The notes under the pieces were generated by a model. That model made no database searches. It was not told the DNA's origin and saw only the letters and a program-made list of their open reading frames with translations. This document shows, in pieces, positions 1 through 8,588 of a stretch of 64,000 nt of DNA. Location: the NCBI GenBank assembly GCA_964235605.1, contig CAXSCR010000013.1, positions 15,460-79,459 on the forward strand. The letters run 5' to 3'. How positions within the stretch are numbered: the stretch's first letter is position 1; each line of letters opens with the position of its first letter. This stretch comes from DATCRE01 sp964235605 (GTDB lineage: Bacteria; Bacteroidota; Bacteroidia; Cytophagales; Cyclobacteriaceae). Both the position numbers and the translations under genes were made by a program.

Positions 1-30
1 TGTTTGTAGGTGAATGTGCGTAACTATCTA

Positions 31-708
31 TTACTTGTTAAGGAACATTACAATTGGAATAACAGCAAATAATGCGGGTACGATTACAGAAAACGTTCTA
101 CCTACAAAAAGAATAAGTGGATTATACTTGGGATGATTTACACCTAGTGTTTGAAAAGCGCTGGCGAATCCATGCCATAAGTGAAATCCTAATGCTATCA
201 TGCACACAACATAAAGCGCTACGTACCACCCTTTTGCGAACCAAAATGCTACCGTGCTATAAAGATCTCTAACGATTGAGCCGTCATACTCTACTGTAGC
301 CATGCTACCAAAATGTGCCTCCGCATAAAAGTCTTTAATATGGATAACCAAAAATATAAGAATCAAGGTTCCTAATATCCCCATGTTTCTTGATGCCCAT
401 GGTGATGATTTACCTGTAACTACATAGCCTTGAGGACCACGCGCATATCTATTTCTTACCGTGAGGATTAAACCCCAAAGGGCATGCATAATGATAAGAG
501 TGAAATTAACTTTGGAGACTAATTGAACAATTGGGTTAGTGCCCATGAATTCAGCGTAGGAATTAAACGCTCTTCCTCCATCATGGTGGAGCAGTTGTAG
601 ATTACCGATAAGGTGAATCACCAGGAAGGAAATGAGGAACAACCCAGTTAGGGCCATAACGAGTTTTTTCCCAAGCGTGCTTGAAAAAAGTTTGATAAAC
701 CAATTCAT
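31..708 (-). CDS. sdhC: Succinate dehydrogenase cytochrome b subunit (b558 family)
   Basis: This 225-aa integral membrane protein matches the Bacteroidota/epsilon-type SdhC (cytochrome b558 family). It would anchor the flavoprotein and iron-sulfur subunits of succinate:quinone reductase (complex II) in the inner membrane and carry haem. About five hydrophobic segments are visible (roughly residues 15-37, 66-85, 108-125, 158-178 and 200-222), with several membrane-embedded histidines suited to haem ligation. It is transcribed leftwards, so sdhA and sdhB would be expected just outside the left edge; that is inference. The length is normal for the family, and the ATG at 708 begins directly before a conserved amphipathic N-terminus. 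Confidence 0.9.
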   Translation of the reverse strand: MNWFIKLFSSTLGKKLVMALTGLFLISFLVIHLIGNLQLLHHDGGRAFNSYAEFMGTNPIVQLVSKVNFTLIIMHALWGLILTVRNRYARGPQGYVVTGKSSPWASRNMGILGTLILIFLVIHIKDFYAEAHFGSMATVEYDGSIVRDLYSTVAFWFAKGWYVALYVVCMIALGFHLWHGFASAFQTLGVNHPKYNPLILFVGRTFSVIVPALFAVIPIVMFLNK

Positions 709-814
709 AAAAGTGTTTTACTGAAGACTGTGAGTACGCCAAAAATAGTTCTCAATGGTTTACCAAGCAACGACGCGCTTTATTTAAAGTAATTTAAAAT
801 AAGCTTTAACGCCC

Positions 815-922
815 TTAGCATAGCTTAAAAATAAAAATGATGGAGATAATGATACTCACCATTACCAAAAGAAACCATTCATTTTTAAAAAAAACAATAA
901 TGCCATTTAAAAGTTGTTTCAT
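815..922 (-). CDS. Possible 35-codon small membrane protein
   Basis: A short ATG-initiated reading frame lies between the divergent sdhC and dnaE genes. The predicted peptide starts MKQLLNGIIVFFKNEW and continues into one hydrophobic, isoleucine-rich helix of about 18 residues, ending in a lysine and a cysteine. The charged/aromatic head followed by one membrane span is what a real small membrane protein looks like. In AT-rich intergenic DNA such a frame can also arise by chance, and no strong ribosome-binding site is visible. It reads in the same direction as sdhC and lies 107 bp upstream of it, so it could be co-transcribed. No family is recognised. Confidence 0.3.
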   Translation of the reverse strand: MKQLLNGIIVFFKNEWFLLVMVSIIISIIFIFKLC

Positions 923-1046
923 GAGAATAATTTTAATCCGCGGTTTGCTGCCAATAATCAAGCCTCAGTTCATAAGCATTTGATTTCTTGTTAGTTGATC
1001 CAGATTTAAAAGGTTTGAATTTTTAGCGGACGAAATGGCTTATCAA

Positions 1047-1076
1047 TTTGGGACAAAGTGTTAGTTTTTATCCTTG
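1047..1076 (+). promoter_or_regulatory. Candidate Bacteroidota-type promoter for dnaE
   Basis: TTTG at 1047-1050 and TATCCTTG at 1069-1076 resemble the Bacteroidota -33 (TTTG) and -7 (TAnnTTTG) elements. The 18-bp spacing is slightly short and the -7 box has one mismatch. It would start transcription about 40 bp before the dnaE start codon. Confidence 0.3.
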
Positions 1077-1121
1077 TCATTTTACTTCCAGGCTTTAACT
1101 TTACGCCTCAATCACTACCAC

Positions 1122-4100
1122 ATGTATTTAATTTTTGACACGGAGACTACCGGTATTCCGCGTAATAAAACTGCCCCCTTATCAGATCTAGAGAATTGGC
1201 CTCGTCTTATTCAAATTGCTTGGCAGTTACACGATGCTAACGGTAAGCTCTTAACACAACATAATTATATCATAAAGCCAGAAGGCTTCGATATACCTTA
1301 TAAAGCAGAACAGGTTCATGGTGTGTCTACAAAACGCGCCTTGGATGAAGGCCATGACCTAAAACACGTACTCAACTTATTTTTAGAAGATCTTAACAAA
1401 ACTTCCCGTCTGGTTGGTCACAATATTGAGTTTGATATCAACATCATTGGTGCTGAACTTCTCCGCCAACAAATCGATGCCGAGTTATTCTTAAAACTTG
1501 ATAATGTCGACACCGGAATTTCCGGAACAGAATTTTGCCAAATGACCGGTGGTGTTGGCGGCCGACTTAAAATGCCGCGTCTTGTTGAACTTCATGAAAA
1601 GCTTTTTGGTAAAGACTTCGGCGACGCTCACGATGCGGCTTACGATGTTGCTGCAACAGCAAGATGCTTTTTTGGACTTATGGAAAAAAAGGTTGTAAAA
1701 CCTTTCGATAGTACACCTATTGAAGAAATAGAATACGAAGAACCGAATCTTGATGCTGCTAATTTCGCAAAGCGAGAAAAGAAGAAGAAAGCCAATTATT
1801 CGCTTACAGATGGAGAAGGTTTCGTATCAGACAAACCATTTTGTCATTTGCATGTACACTCGCAGTATTCTGTTTTACAGGCTACCGCCGATGTAAAAAC
1901 AATTGTTGCTAAAGCGAAAGCACTAAATATGCCAGCCGTAGCCATAACAGATCTTGGCAACATGTATGGTGCGTTTAAGTTTGTGCGTGAAGCTATCAAC
2001 CATGAAATAAAAGCCATTGTTGGTTGCGAATTCTATATCGCAGATGAAAGAAGGAAATTAAAATTTACCAAAGACAATCCTGATAAGCGATACAATCAAG
2101 TATTGTTGGCTAAAAACAAAAATGGCTATCACAATTTAGCGAGACTAAGTTCACTGGGCTTTATGGAAGGGCTCTATGGAATTCACCCTAGAATTGATAA
2201 AGCACTAGTAGAAAAATATAAGCAAGACTTACTTGCTACAACCGGAAGTCTGTTTAGTGAAATCCCTTATCTCATTCTTCATGTTGGCGAAAAACAAGCT
2301 GAAGATGCTTTTGTTTGGTGGCATAACTTATTTGGTGAGGATTTTTACATAGAGCTAAACCGACATGGCATACCAGAAGAGGATCATGTTAATGAAACTC
2401 TTCTACGATTCGCTGCTAAGTATGATGTAAAATATTTTGCTGCGAATGAAGTGTTCTATGTAGGCAAAGAAGAAGCAAAAGCACAAGATGTATTGCTTTG
2501 TATCAAAGATGGTGAATTTCAATCTACACCAATAGGTTATGGGCGTGGCCATAGATTTGGTTTATCGAATGATGAATTCTATTTTAAAACACATGAAGAG
2601 ATGAACTCGATCTTCAAGGACTTGCCCGAAGCCCTTGATACAGTTAGTGAGATCATTGATAAAATAGAAGTCTACACTTTGGAGCGAAACGTTCTGCTTC
2701 CCAAGTTTGATATTCCCCAAGAATTTGAAACCGAAGATGATTATCTACGCCATATTACGTATGAGGGCGCAAAGAAAAAGTATGGCAACTTAACGCAAGT
2801 GCTTACTGATCGGCTGGATTTTGAATTAGAAACTATTAAAAAAACAGGATACCCTGGATACTTCCTTATTGTTCAAGACTTCACATCCAAAGCGCGTGAG
2901 ATTGGTGTGTCTGTAGGGCCGGGTCGTGGATCTGCTGCTGGTTCAGCAGTTGCGTATTCAATTGGTATTACCAACGTTGATCCGATTAAATACGATTTAC
3001 TATTTGAGCGTTTCTTAAATCCTGACCGTGTATCCCTTCCCGATATTGATATTGACTTTGATGATGAAGGCAGAGATAAAGTATTGCAATATGTAATTGA
3101 TAAATATGGCAAGAACCAGGTAGCACAAATAATTACCTATGGCACCATGGCTGCGAAGTCATCTATTCGTGATTGTGCACGTGTTATGGGGCTTCCCTTA
3201 TTCGATGCCAACCTGTTGGCTAAAATGATTCCGGAAAGACCGGGCACTACGCTTGATGCCGCGTTCGAAGAAGTTAAAGAACTTAAAGAATTAAAAAAGG
3301 GAACCGATCTAAGAGCACAAGTTTTACAACAAGCCATTATTCTTGAAGGCTCAGTTCGTAATACAGGTACGCATGCGTGCGGTGTTATCATTACACCCGA
3401 TGACCTTACCAACTTTGTTCCTATATCAACAGCTAGAGACTCTGACATGTTGGTTACGCAGTTTGATAACAGCGTAGTTGAAAATGCCGGTATGCTAAAG
3501 ATGGATTTCTTGGGTTTGACAACACTTACCATCATAAAAACAGCATTACAAAACATAAAGAAAAGCAAAGGCATCGTTATCAATATTGATGATGTGCCGC
3601 TTGATGACCAAAAGACATATCAGCTCTTTCAACGTGGCGAAACCACAGGCACATTTCAGTTTGAAAGTGTTGGCATGCAAAAACATTTACGCGGATTAAA
3701 ACCCGATAAATTTGAAGATCTGATTGCCATGAATGCCTTGTACAGACCAGGCCCTATGGAATACATCCCAGCTTTCATTAGTCGTAAGCATGGACGTGAG
3801 CCTATCAAGTACGATCTGCCTCAAATGGAAGAATATCTTTCTGAGACCTACGGAATTACGGTGTATCAAGAGCAGGTGATGTTGCTTTCACAAAAGTTAG
3901 CCAGCTTCAGTAAAGGTGATGCCGACGTGTTGCGTAAGGCAATGGGTAAGAAGCAAAAGGCGGTGCTTGATAAGATGAAAGACAAGTTCATCAAAGGATG
4001 TCAAGCCAATGGTCATGCGCCACAAATCTGCGAAAAAATATGGACCGACTGGGAAGCGTTTGCGCAGTACGCATTTAATAAATCTCACTCTACGTGTTAT

Positions 4101-5312
4101 TCACTGGTAGCCTACCACACGGCCTACCTTAAAGCAAACTACCCGGCAGAATATATGTCTGCTGTGTTAACCCACTCACAAAACATTCTAGAAAACATAA
4201 CCTTCTTTATTGAGGAATGTCGAAGCCAAGGCATTAAAGTATTAGGCCCACATGTGAATGAGTCAGGCGTGTATTTTGAGGTAAACAAGAATGGCGAAAT
4301 ACGTTTTGGTCTAGGTGCTATTAAAGGTGCTGGCGATGCCGCCGTTGAAGCCATCATTCAGGAACGAGATAGCAAAGGCCCTTATCAGGATATATTTGAA
4401 TTTGCCAAGCGTCTCAATCAACGGTCTGTCAATAAAAAAACATTTGAATGTCTCGCGTTATCAGGAGCCTTTGATTGTTTTAAGGATATACATCGCAAGC
4501 AATATGTCTTTGCTAAAGATGGCGATATAAGTCTGATAGAAAAAGCCATGAAGTACGCAGCCAAAACGCAACAAGATGAACAAAGCGCCCAGGCAAGTTT
4601 ATTCGGTGGTACCAGTGGTACAGCCATGCCGAAACCCAAGATAGATTTTGTTGACCCTTACAATGAAATAGAAAAACTTAACCTAGAGAAAGAAGTAGTC
4701 GGCATTTATATCTCTGGCCATCCATTAGATAACTTTAGGTTTGAAATGGAATCGTTCTGTAACACCGCGTGCAATCAACTTTCAGAACTCGATAGCATGT
4801 TGGGTCGTGAAATAAAAATTGGCGGCATTGTATCGGCAGTAGAGCATCGTACCACCAAAACGGGTAGACCTTTCGGTAAATTCACTTTGGAGGATTATAC
4901 CAGTAACTGCACCTTCACCCTCTTTGGTGAAGATTACTTGAAGTTTAAAACCTTCATGACGCAAGGTTGGTTTCTTTTCATTGAGGGATCCATTGTTAAA
5001 AACAACTGGGGACAACAAAATGTAGAAATGAAAATCAGAAGTATAGACTTGCTAAATGAGTTAGGCTTAAAACGTACAAAAGGTGTACAGCTTAAGGTAA
5101 ATGCCCGTGAGGTTACAAAAGAGCTAATTGGTAAAATTGAAGATGTGTGTCAGCAATACACTGGTAATACGCCATTGTATTTAAAACTCCGTGATGAGCA
5201 AGAAAATATCAGCCTTGAACTACTGTGTCGCCGCTTTCGAATTAACCCCATTAACGATATGGTTAGTAAAATCAAAAAGCTTTCTGAAGTTGATGTTGAA
5301 GTGTTGTTTTAA
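1122..5312 (+). CDS. dnaE: DNA polymerase III alpha subunit with N-terminal DnaQ-like exonuclease domain
   Basis: This is the replicative polymerase catalytic subunit. The start is placed at the ATG at 1122 because the exonuclease fold begins immediately (MYLIFDTETTG); upstream codons in the frame match nothing. Domains in order: a DEDDh exonuclease at about residues 1-200 (DTET at 6-9, a GHNIEFD Exo II motif, HDAAYD Exo III); a PHP domain starting near residue 241 (HLHVHSQYS); the C-family polymerase core with GPGRGSAAGS near 599 and the catalytic PDIDIDFDD near 640; then a helix-hairpin region and an OB fold (IKIGGIVSAVEHRT). At 1396 aa it is longer than the usual ~1160-aa DnaE because of the exonuclease. 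The fusion is known in this phylum and would supply proofreading in cis. Confidence 0.96.
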   Translation: MYLIFDTETTGIPRNKTAPLSDLENWPRLIQIAWQLHDANGKLLTQHNYIIKPEGFDIPYKAEQVHGVSTKRALDEGHDLKHVLNLFLEDLNKTSRLVGHNIEFDINIIGAELLRQQIDAELFLKLDNVDTGISGTEFCQMTGGVGGRLKMPRLVELHEKLFGKDFGDAHDAAYDVAATARCFFGLMEKKVVKPFDSTPIEEIEYEEPNLDAANFAKREKKKKANYSLTDGEGFVSDKPFCHLHVHSQYSVLQATADVKTIVAKAKALNMPAVAITDLGNMYGAFKFVREAINHEIKAIVGCEFYIADERRKLKFTKDNPDKRYNQVLLAKNKNGYHNLARLSSLGFMEGLYGIHPRIDKALVEKYKQDLLATTGSLFSEIPYLILHVGEKQAEDAFVWWHNLFGEDFYIELNRHGIPEEDHVNETLLRFAAKYDVKYFAANEVFYVGKEEAKAQDVLLCIKDGEFQSTPIGYGRGHRFGLSNDEFYFKTHEEMNSIFKDLPEALDTVSEIIDKIEVYTLERNVLLPKFDIPQEFETEDDYLRHITYEGAKKKYGNLTQVLTDRLDFELETIKKTGYPGYFLIVQDFTSKAREIGVSVGPGRGSAAGSAVAYSIGITNVDPIKYDLLFERFLNPDRVSLPDIDIDFDDEGRDKVLQYVIDKYGKNQVAQIITYGTMAAKSSIRDCARVMGLPLFDANLLAKMIPERPGTTLDAAFEEVKELKELKKGTDLRAQVLQQAIILEGSVRNTGTHACGVIITPDDLTNFVPISTARDSDMLVTQFDNSVVENAGMLKMDFLGLTTLTIIKTALQNIKKSKGIVINIDDVPLDDQKTYQLFQRGETTGTFQFESVGMQKHLRGLKPDKFEDLIAMNALYRPGPMEYIPAFISRKHGREPIKYDLPQMEEYLSETYGITVYQEQVMLLSQKLASFSKGDADVLRKAMGKKQKAVLDKMKDKFIKGCQANGHAPQICEKIWTDWEAFAQYAFNKSHSTCYSLVAYHTAYLKANYPAEYMSAVLTHSQNILENITFFIEECRSQGIKVLGPHVNESGVYFEVNKNGEIRFGLGAIKGAGDAAVEAIIQERDSKGPYQDIFEFAKRLNQRSVNKKTFECLALSGAFDCFKDIHRKQYVFAKDGDISLIEKAMKYAAKTQQDEQSAQASLFGGTSGTAMPKPKIDFVDPYNEIEKLNLEKEVVGIYISGHPLDNFRFEMESFCNTACNQLSELDSMLGREIKIGGIVSAVEHRTTKTGRPFGKFTLEDYTSNCTFTLFGEDYLKFKTFMTQGWFLFIEGSIVKNNWGQQNVEMKIRSIDLLNELGLKRTKGVQLKVNAREVTKELIGKIEDVCQQYTGNTPLYLKLRDEQENISLELLCRRFRINPINDMVSKIKKLSEVDVEVLF

Positions 5313-5465
5313 AACAGTGGTACGTGGATTAGCAACACTACCATACACAATTCGCAATTTATTTACTCATACTAAACAAATGAAATAATCATTACGGTAA
5401 ATGGCATTGAAAAGTTGATTATGTTGTAGAATTTTTTAACCGTTATAACTTACGAATAAGAATAA

Positions 5466-5687
5466 ATGATACGTGGCATACTATTTAATGATTTAGTTCA
5501 AAAATCGAATGCTATGGAAATTGTAATCATGATATTAACTTTTATATGTACATATGCCCTTGTTGCTTTAATACTATTTGTTTTCGCGAGATTAATCTTC
5601 CCATCCGTTGAGGACGTTGAGGATGCACGTCAATTAAAATCTCGAGTTAATGCCAATGTAAAGCGATACTCGGGCGGAACCGTTTAA
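5466..5687 (+). CDS. Small single-span membrane protein, unknown function
   Basis: The frame is 73 aa from the ATG at 5466, or 57 aa from an internal ATG at 5514 that sits right before the hydrophobic segment. One strong transmembrane helix (residues about 18-45, rich in I, L, V and F) is followed by a charged tail (SVEDVEDARQLKSRV). It lies downstream of dnaE on the same strand after a 150-bp gap. No family is recognised. The membrane-anchor-plus-acidic-tail layout and the clean stop argue for a real gene, but homologues would be needed for certainty. The internal start may be the true one, because residues before it are not hydrophobic. Confidence 0.45.
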   Translation: MIRGILFNDLVQKSNAMEIVIMILTFICTYALVALILFVFARLIFPSVEDVEDARQLKSRVNANVKRYSGGTV

Positions 5688-6394
5688 ATATTACATATAT
5701 ACTGCTAAGGCGACTTTTGTATTTGGGTACACCTATCGATTAAATGTAATTATAATTTAATCAGATAGATTTTATGCCATACGCATAAAGTTATGTTTTA
5801 ACAATGATCAATACCACTGCTTCATACGCAATGCCCAAATAAAAAATGTGCGCTTGATACATTAGTGCTCTAATGTTGTACACGAGCGGCGCAATACATT
5901 GTATTACACACCAGCCGAATATAATAGATAATTAAGCCAAATAATCACTAAAACGTTAACCTGTCGTCGAGACAAATCACCTATAATCTTGTCATTCATT
6001 TTTTACGATTAAGCAACAGGTACCATCATAGAGAAACATTATTGGGCAGCTTTATACCCATTTATTAATTATTGGCGAATACAATAAATGAACTTGTATT
6101 AAAATTTAGTCATTAATTTACATGTCGATTACGACAAACATAATTTGATACTAACCTTTTTTAAAACTTATTTGGATACTTCCCTATTTCAAATAGTCTT
6201 ATAATTCTATGCTTATTTTAAACCCGGTGCTTAAATAAGCTTTTGTAAACAAAATGCTGTCTTAAAAACTTGATTAAAACTGTTCAAAACGAAGTAAAAA
6301 AAAAGAGACTGCCCCTTTCGAGACAATCTCTTCATTCAAGCTTTGTTATTTAAACAACTACTAGCTTCGGGAGGGCAAAAGTTTGAACTACTTA
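5688..6394. other. Gene-free stretch; possible decayed copy of the lipoprotein upstream region
   Basis: No gene is supported. Around 5770-5905 there are words resembling those at 8012-8135 upstream of the first lipoprotein gene (ATGCCATACGC, then CGCTTGATACA, then a GC-richer stretch and ATATTGTA/ACATTGTA). This suggests that a third unit of the lipoprotein family once stood here and was lost. The similarity was judged by eye and is weak. Confidence 0.3.
6296..6334 (-). terminator. Probable intrinsic terminator of the 6395-7822 lipoprotein gene
   Basis: Read on the minus strand, an imperfect stem (AGAGATTG paired with CAGTCTCT around a CTCGAAAGGGG loop) is followed by a run of nine T. It lies about 60 bp beyond the stop codon. 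Confidence 0.6.
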
Positions 6395-7822
6395 TTACAA
6401 ACCTTCCTCGTCATTTATAATGACACTCCATTGATATTCATCCCTTAATTGTCTAAGCTTAGTCCGTGTAACATCCTCAATCACTTGATCGGTTGAAAGA
6501 TATATATCTCCATGCGTGATATTTTTTTGGATCGCATTATTATAAACTTTGCTTAAAAGATCATCCACAATTTGAATGTCACCATCAAGGTTGACCGAAC
6601 TGATTCTATGCTCACCAAGCTTTAGGGTATGAAGATTTGGCAAATTAGAAAAGTTTAGACGGAACATTTGACTGTTATGACTAAGATCTAAGGTTTCTGA
6701 GGTATTATTCCACAATGACAATTCCTGTAATGAGGTAAGATACGTAAGATCTAATTCCTCTCCACGATTCTGTGCAACAGAGCTTATGATATTCAAGTCA
6801 CCATAAATATCTAGTGAAGTATATGGTACTTCTTCCGCATGTTCTCTTGGGGACAAATCAACTTGGTTAGCAAACTCAGCACCTGCATTTTCCTCGTCAA
6901 AGACAAGATCCCACTGTTCGGTTCCATAGCCAGTTGACCAGTCAAGATACAGCGTGCCAGAAGCATTATAACCTAGTTTTGTTTCAGCATCAGCGCTCAA
7001 AGAAAACAATACAGGACGTTGAAGAACCACATCTAATGGTTTGTCACCCAACTCCGCCATAAGCTCATTGTAAGTAAACTGCCTAACATACCGTGTATAG
7101 TAATTTTTATTGATGGTAAGTTTATAGGTTGTGGATGCATCGCCTTTAAATGAAAGGAGATTCATTTTGGCACCTAACTCATATGTATACACTTCCTCAC
7201 CATTGTTATCATAGATACGCGCTGTTGCTTCTGTAAGCGCAACTCCGCCTTCTGTTGGGACAAAAACTGAGATCCGTAAAGGATGAACGATGTTAATTTC
7301 GAATGATGCATATCCTAAATCTGCTGGTGAATTGACCTGCGCATCGATGACTTCCATGTCAACATTTGCTACCTTATTACGACTTACTGAAATGTTGTAG
7401 GGTAAAGAATGCGTAACTAATTTAGCCAATGGCGCATTTTTCTGAGGTGTTGCATATAATACGGTAGATGATTCATTCACCAACATAAAGTCCGACAGTG
7501 CGTAACGACCAGGTGCAAGTTCAAGTGGTTCTGAAATATAGCTTCCACCAATATTTAATAAATTAATTTCGTGGTGAGTGAGAACTGTATTGCCTGCATT
7601 GTCAACGAGACTGATAAGCAATGAAGTTCCTTCAGGCAAATCATCGGCAGTTGCTCGTCCGCCAGCAATATCAGAAACATTAAAGCTAAAGGTAACCTTC
7701 TCCGGTTGAAGCGATTCCTCCTCGGATGGTGAACATGAGTAAAGTATGGCAGTAAATAAAATAAGTACAAGCCTTATACTATAAGCGGAATTAAAATTGT
7801 AGGTTTTGATTGTGTTTTTCAT
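6395..7822 (-). CDS. Secreted lipoprotein with leucine-rich-repeat-like C-terminal half (paralogue A)
   Basis: The 475-aa protein starts at the ATG at 7822, where the sequence aligns with the start of its paralogue at 9995; the frame extends further upstream without coding character. It has a lipoprotein signal (MKNTIKT, hydrophobic helix, lipobox LYSC), then a beta-rich N-terminal half found almost unchanged in the paralogue, a YNASGTLYLDWSTG segment like the domain preceding surface-protein LRRs, an LRR-like region (LTSLQELSLWNN, LPNLHTLKLGEH), and a conserved tail ending in LRDEYQW. It would be anchored on the outer membrane. No substrate can be inferred. It forms a recent duplicate pair with the gene at 8589-9995. 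Confidence 0.75.
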   Translation of the reverse strand: MKNTIKTYNFNSAYSIRLVLILFTAILYSCSPSEEESLQPEKVTFSFNVSDIAGGRATADDLPEGTSLLISLVDNAGNTVLTHHEINLLNIGGSYISEPLELAPGRYALSDFMLVNESSTVLYATPQKNAPLAKLVTHSLPYNISVSRNKVANVDMEVIDAQVNSPADLGYASFEINIVHPLRISVFVPTEGGVALTEATARIYDNNGEEVYTYELGAKMNLLSFKGDASTTYKLTINKNYYTRYVRQFTYNELMAELGDKPLDVVLQRPVLFSLSADAETKLGYNASGTLYLDWSTGYGTEQWDLVFDEENAGAEFANQVDLSPREHAEEVPYTSLDIYGDLNIISSVAQNRGEELDLTYLTSLQELSLWNNTSETLDLSHNSQMFRLNFSNLPNLHTLKLGEHRISSVNLDGDIQIVDDLLSKVYNNAIQKNITHGDIYLSTDQVIEDVTRTKLRQLRDEYQWSVIINDEEGL

Positions 7823-8030
7823 TTTAAGATTAAAAATTAAAGCGATAAAAAAAATGGATTTAGACGTTAATTGTGAACTCGTTAGGGATGTTTTACATAG
7901 GCATAGTGAGTTAAGTTGATGAATAATTTTTTGCAAATGTAGGACGAAACGATCGACCAAGCAACATTTAATTCGATGAACTGTAATAATCGTGCCGCTG
8001 TCGTGATATATGCCATACGCTTAGCCAGAC
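7823..8030 (-). repeat. Upstream region duplicated with the lipoprotein genes (copy 1; copy 2 at 9996-10205)
   Basis: The region before lipoprotein A shares ordered words with that before lipoprotein B: AAGATTAAAA(A)TTAAAGC next to the start, ACATTTAAT(T/C)CGATGAA further up, and (T/A)GCCATACGCTT / GACCATACACTT at the far end. The duplication therefore covered the gene and about 200 bp of its 5' flank, including any promoter. Confidence 0.55.
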
Positions 8031-8311
8031 ATTCTACATTGCAAAGGGCGATTCGGTACTTGCAAACGGCCTAATACAATACGCTTGATACAATAATGCT
8101 ATTAACTGCCTTACGGCTGTGATAATATATTGTAAAAGAACCCAATGAACGAATAATCTTTTTTCTGGAATTCGTCGTCTTATTTAGAAATTAAATTGAA
8201 AAGTATGATCCGTATTTCTCATCAAGTGAATTTGCTAATGAGCTACAAGCTTGCTTCCATACAATTATTATTGGTAGTATCATTTAATCTTCTCCACGCA
8301 GACTCTATTAT

Positions 8312-8492
8312 AATTGAGTAGGAAGTATTAGATCTAGATCCCTCTGTTCTCTCACACCACCTGCATACCATTTTGTACAACGGTTCTTAGAATCTTTCGG
8401 TAATACCCCTCGCGGAGGATACCATGCTCTTGGTTGTTGGTTACTACATACCTCCCCATAAAGGACTTTCACCTTCAGGTTATTCACCATGC
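8312..8492 (-). mobile_element. Probable group II intron fragment (ribozyme remnant without reverse transcriptase)
   Basis: Read on the minus strand, this segment carries strings typical of bacterial group II intron RNA: GGTGAATAACCTGAAGGTG, GTGAAAGTCC..ATGGGG, GTATGTAGTAACC, CAACCAAGAGC, then a domain-V-like block (AGAACCGTTGTACA ... GTATGCAGGTGGTGTGAGAG) followed by CCTACTCAATTA. Only about 180 bp is present and no reverse transcriptase frame follows, so it would be an inactive scrap. The assignment is from remembered motif patterns and not from a covariance-model search; the exact ends are uncertain. A 60-codon open frame here is taken as spurious. Confidence 0.45.
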
Positions 8493-8498
8493 ACGTAA

Positions 8499-8535
8499 CA
8501 AAAAAAAATGCCGCCTCAGAGTTTGAGACGGCATC
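8499..8535 (-). terminator. Intrinsic terminator of the 8589-9995 lipoprotein gene
   Basis: On the minus strand ATGCCGTCTCA pairs with TGAGGCGGCAT (8508-8534, one mismatch) around a 5-nt loop and is followed by a run of at least eight T. It lies about 55 bp past the stop codon. Confidence 0.85.
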
Positions 8536-8588
8536 TTAAGAGTTGTTATTGGATTTCTGGATTAAGAAATCCGGACAAATTATCTAGG

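Noticed and set aside
2873..4639. Several minus-strand open frames inside dnaE
   Set aside because: They overlap conserved polymerase motifs on the plus strand and show no domain of their own.
8308..8490. 60-aa minus-strand protein
   Set aside because: The DNA looks like intron RNA sequence, and the frame ends and begins without coding signals.
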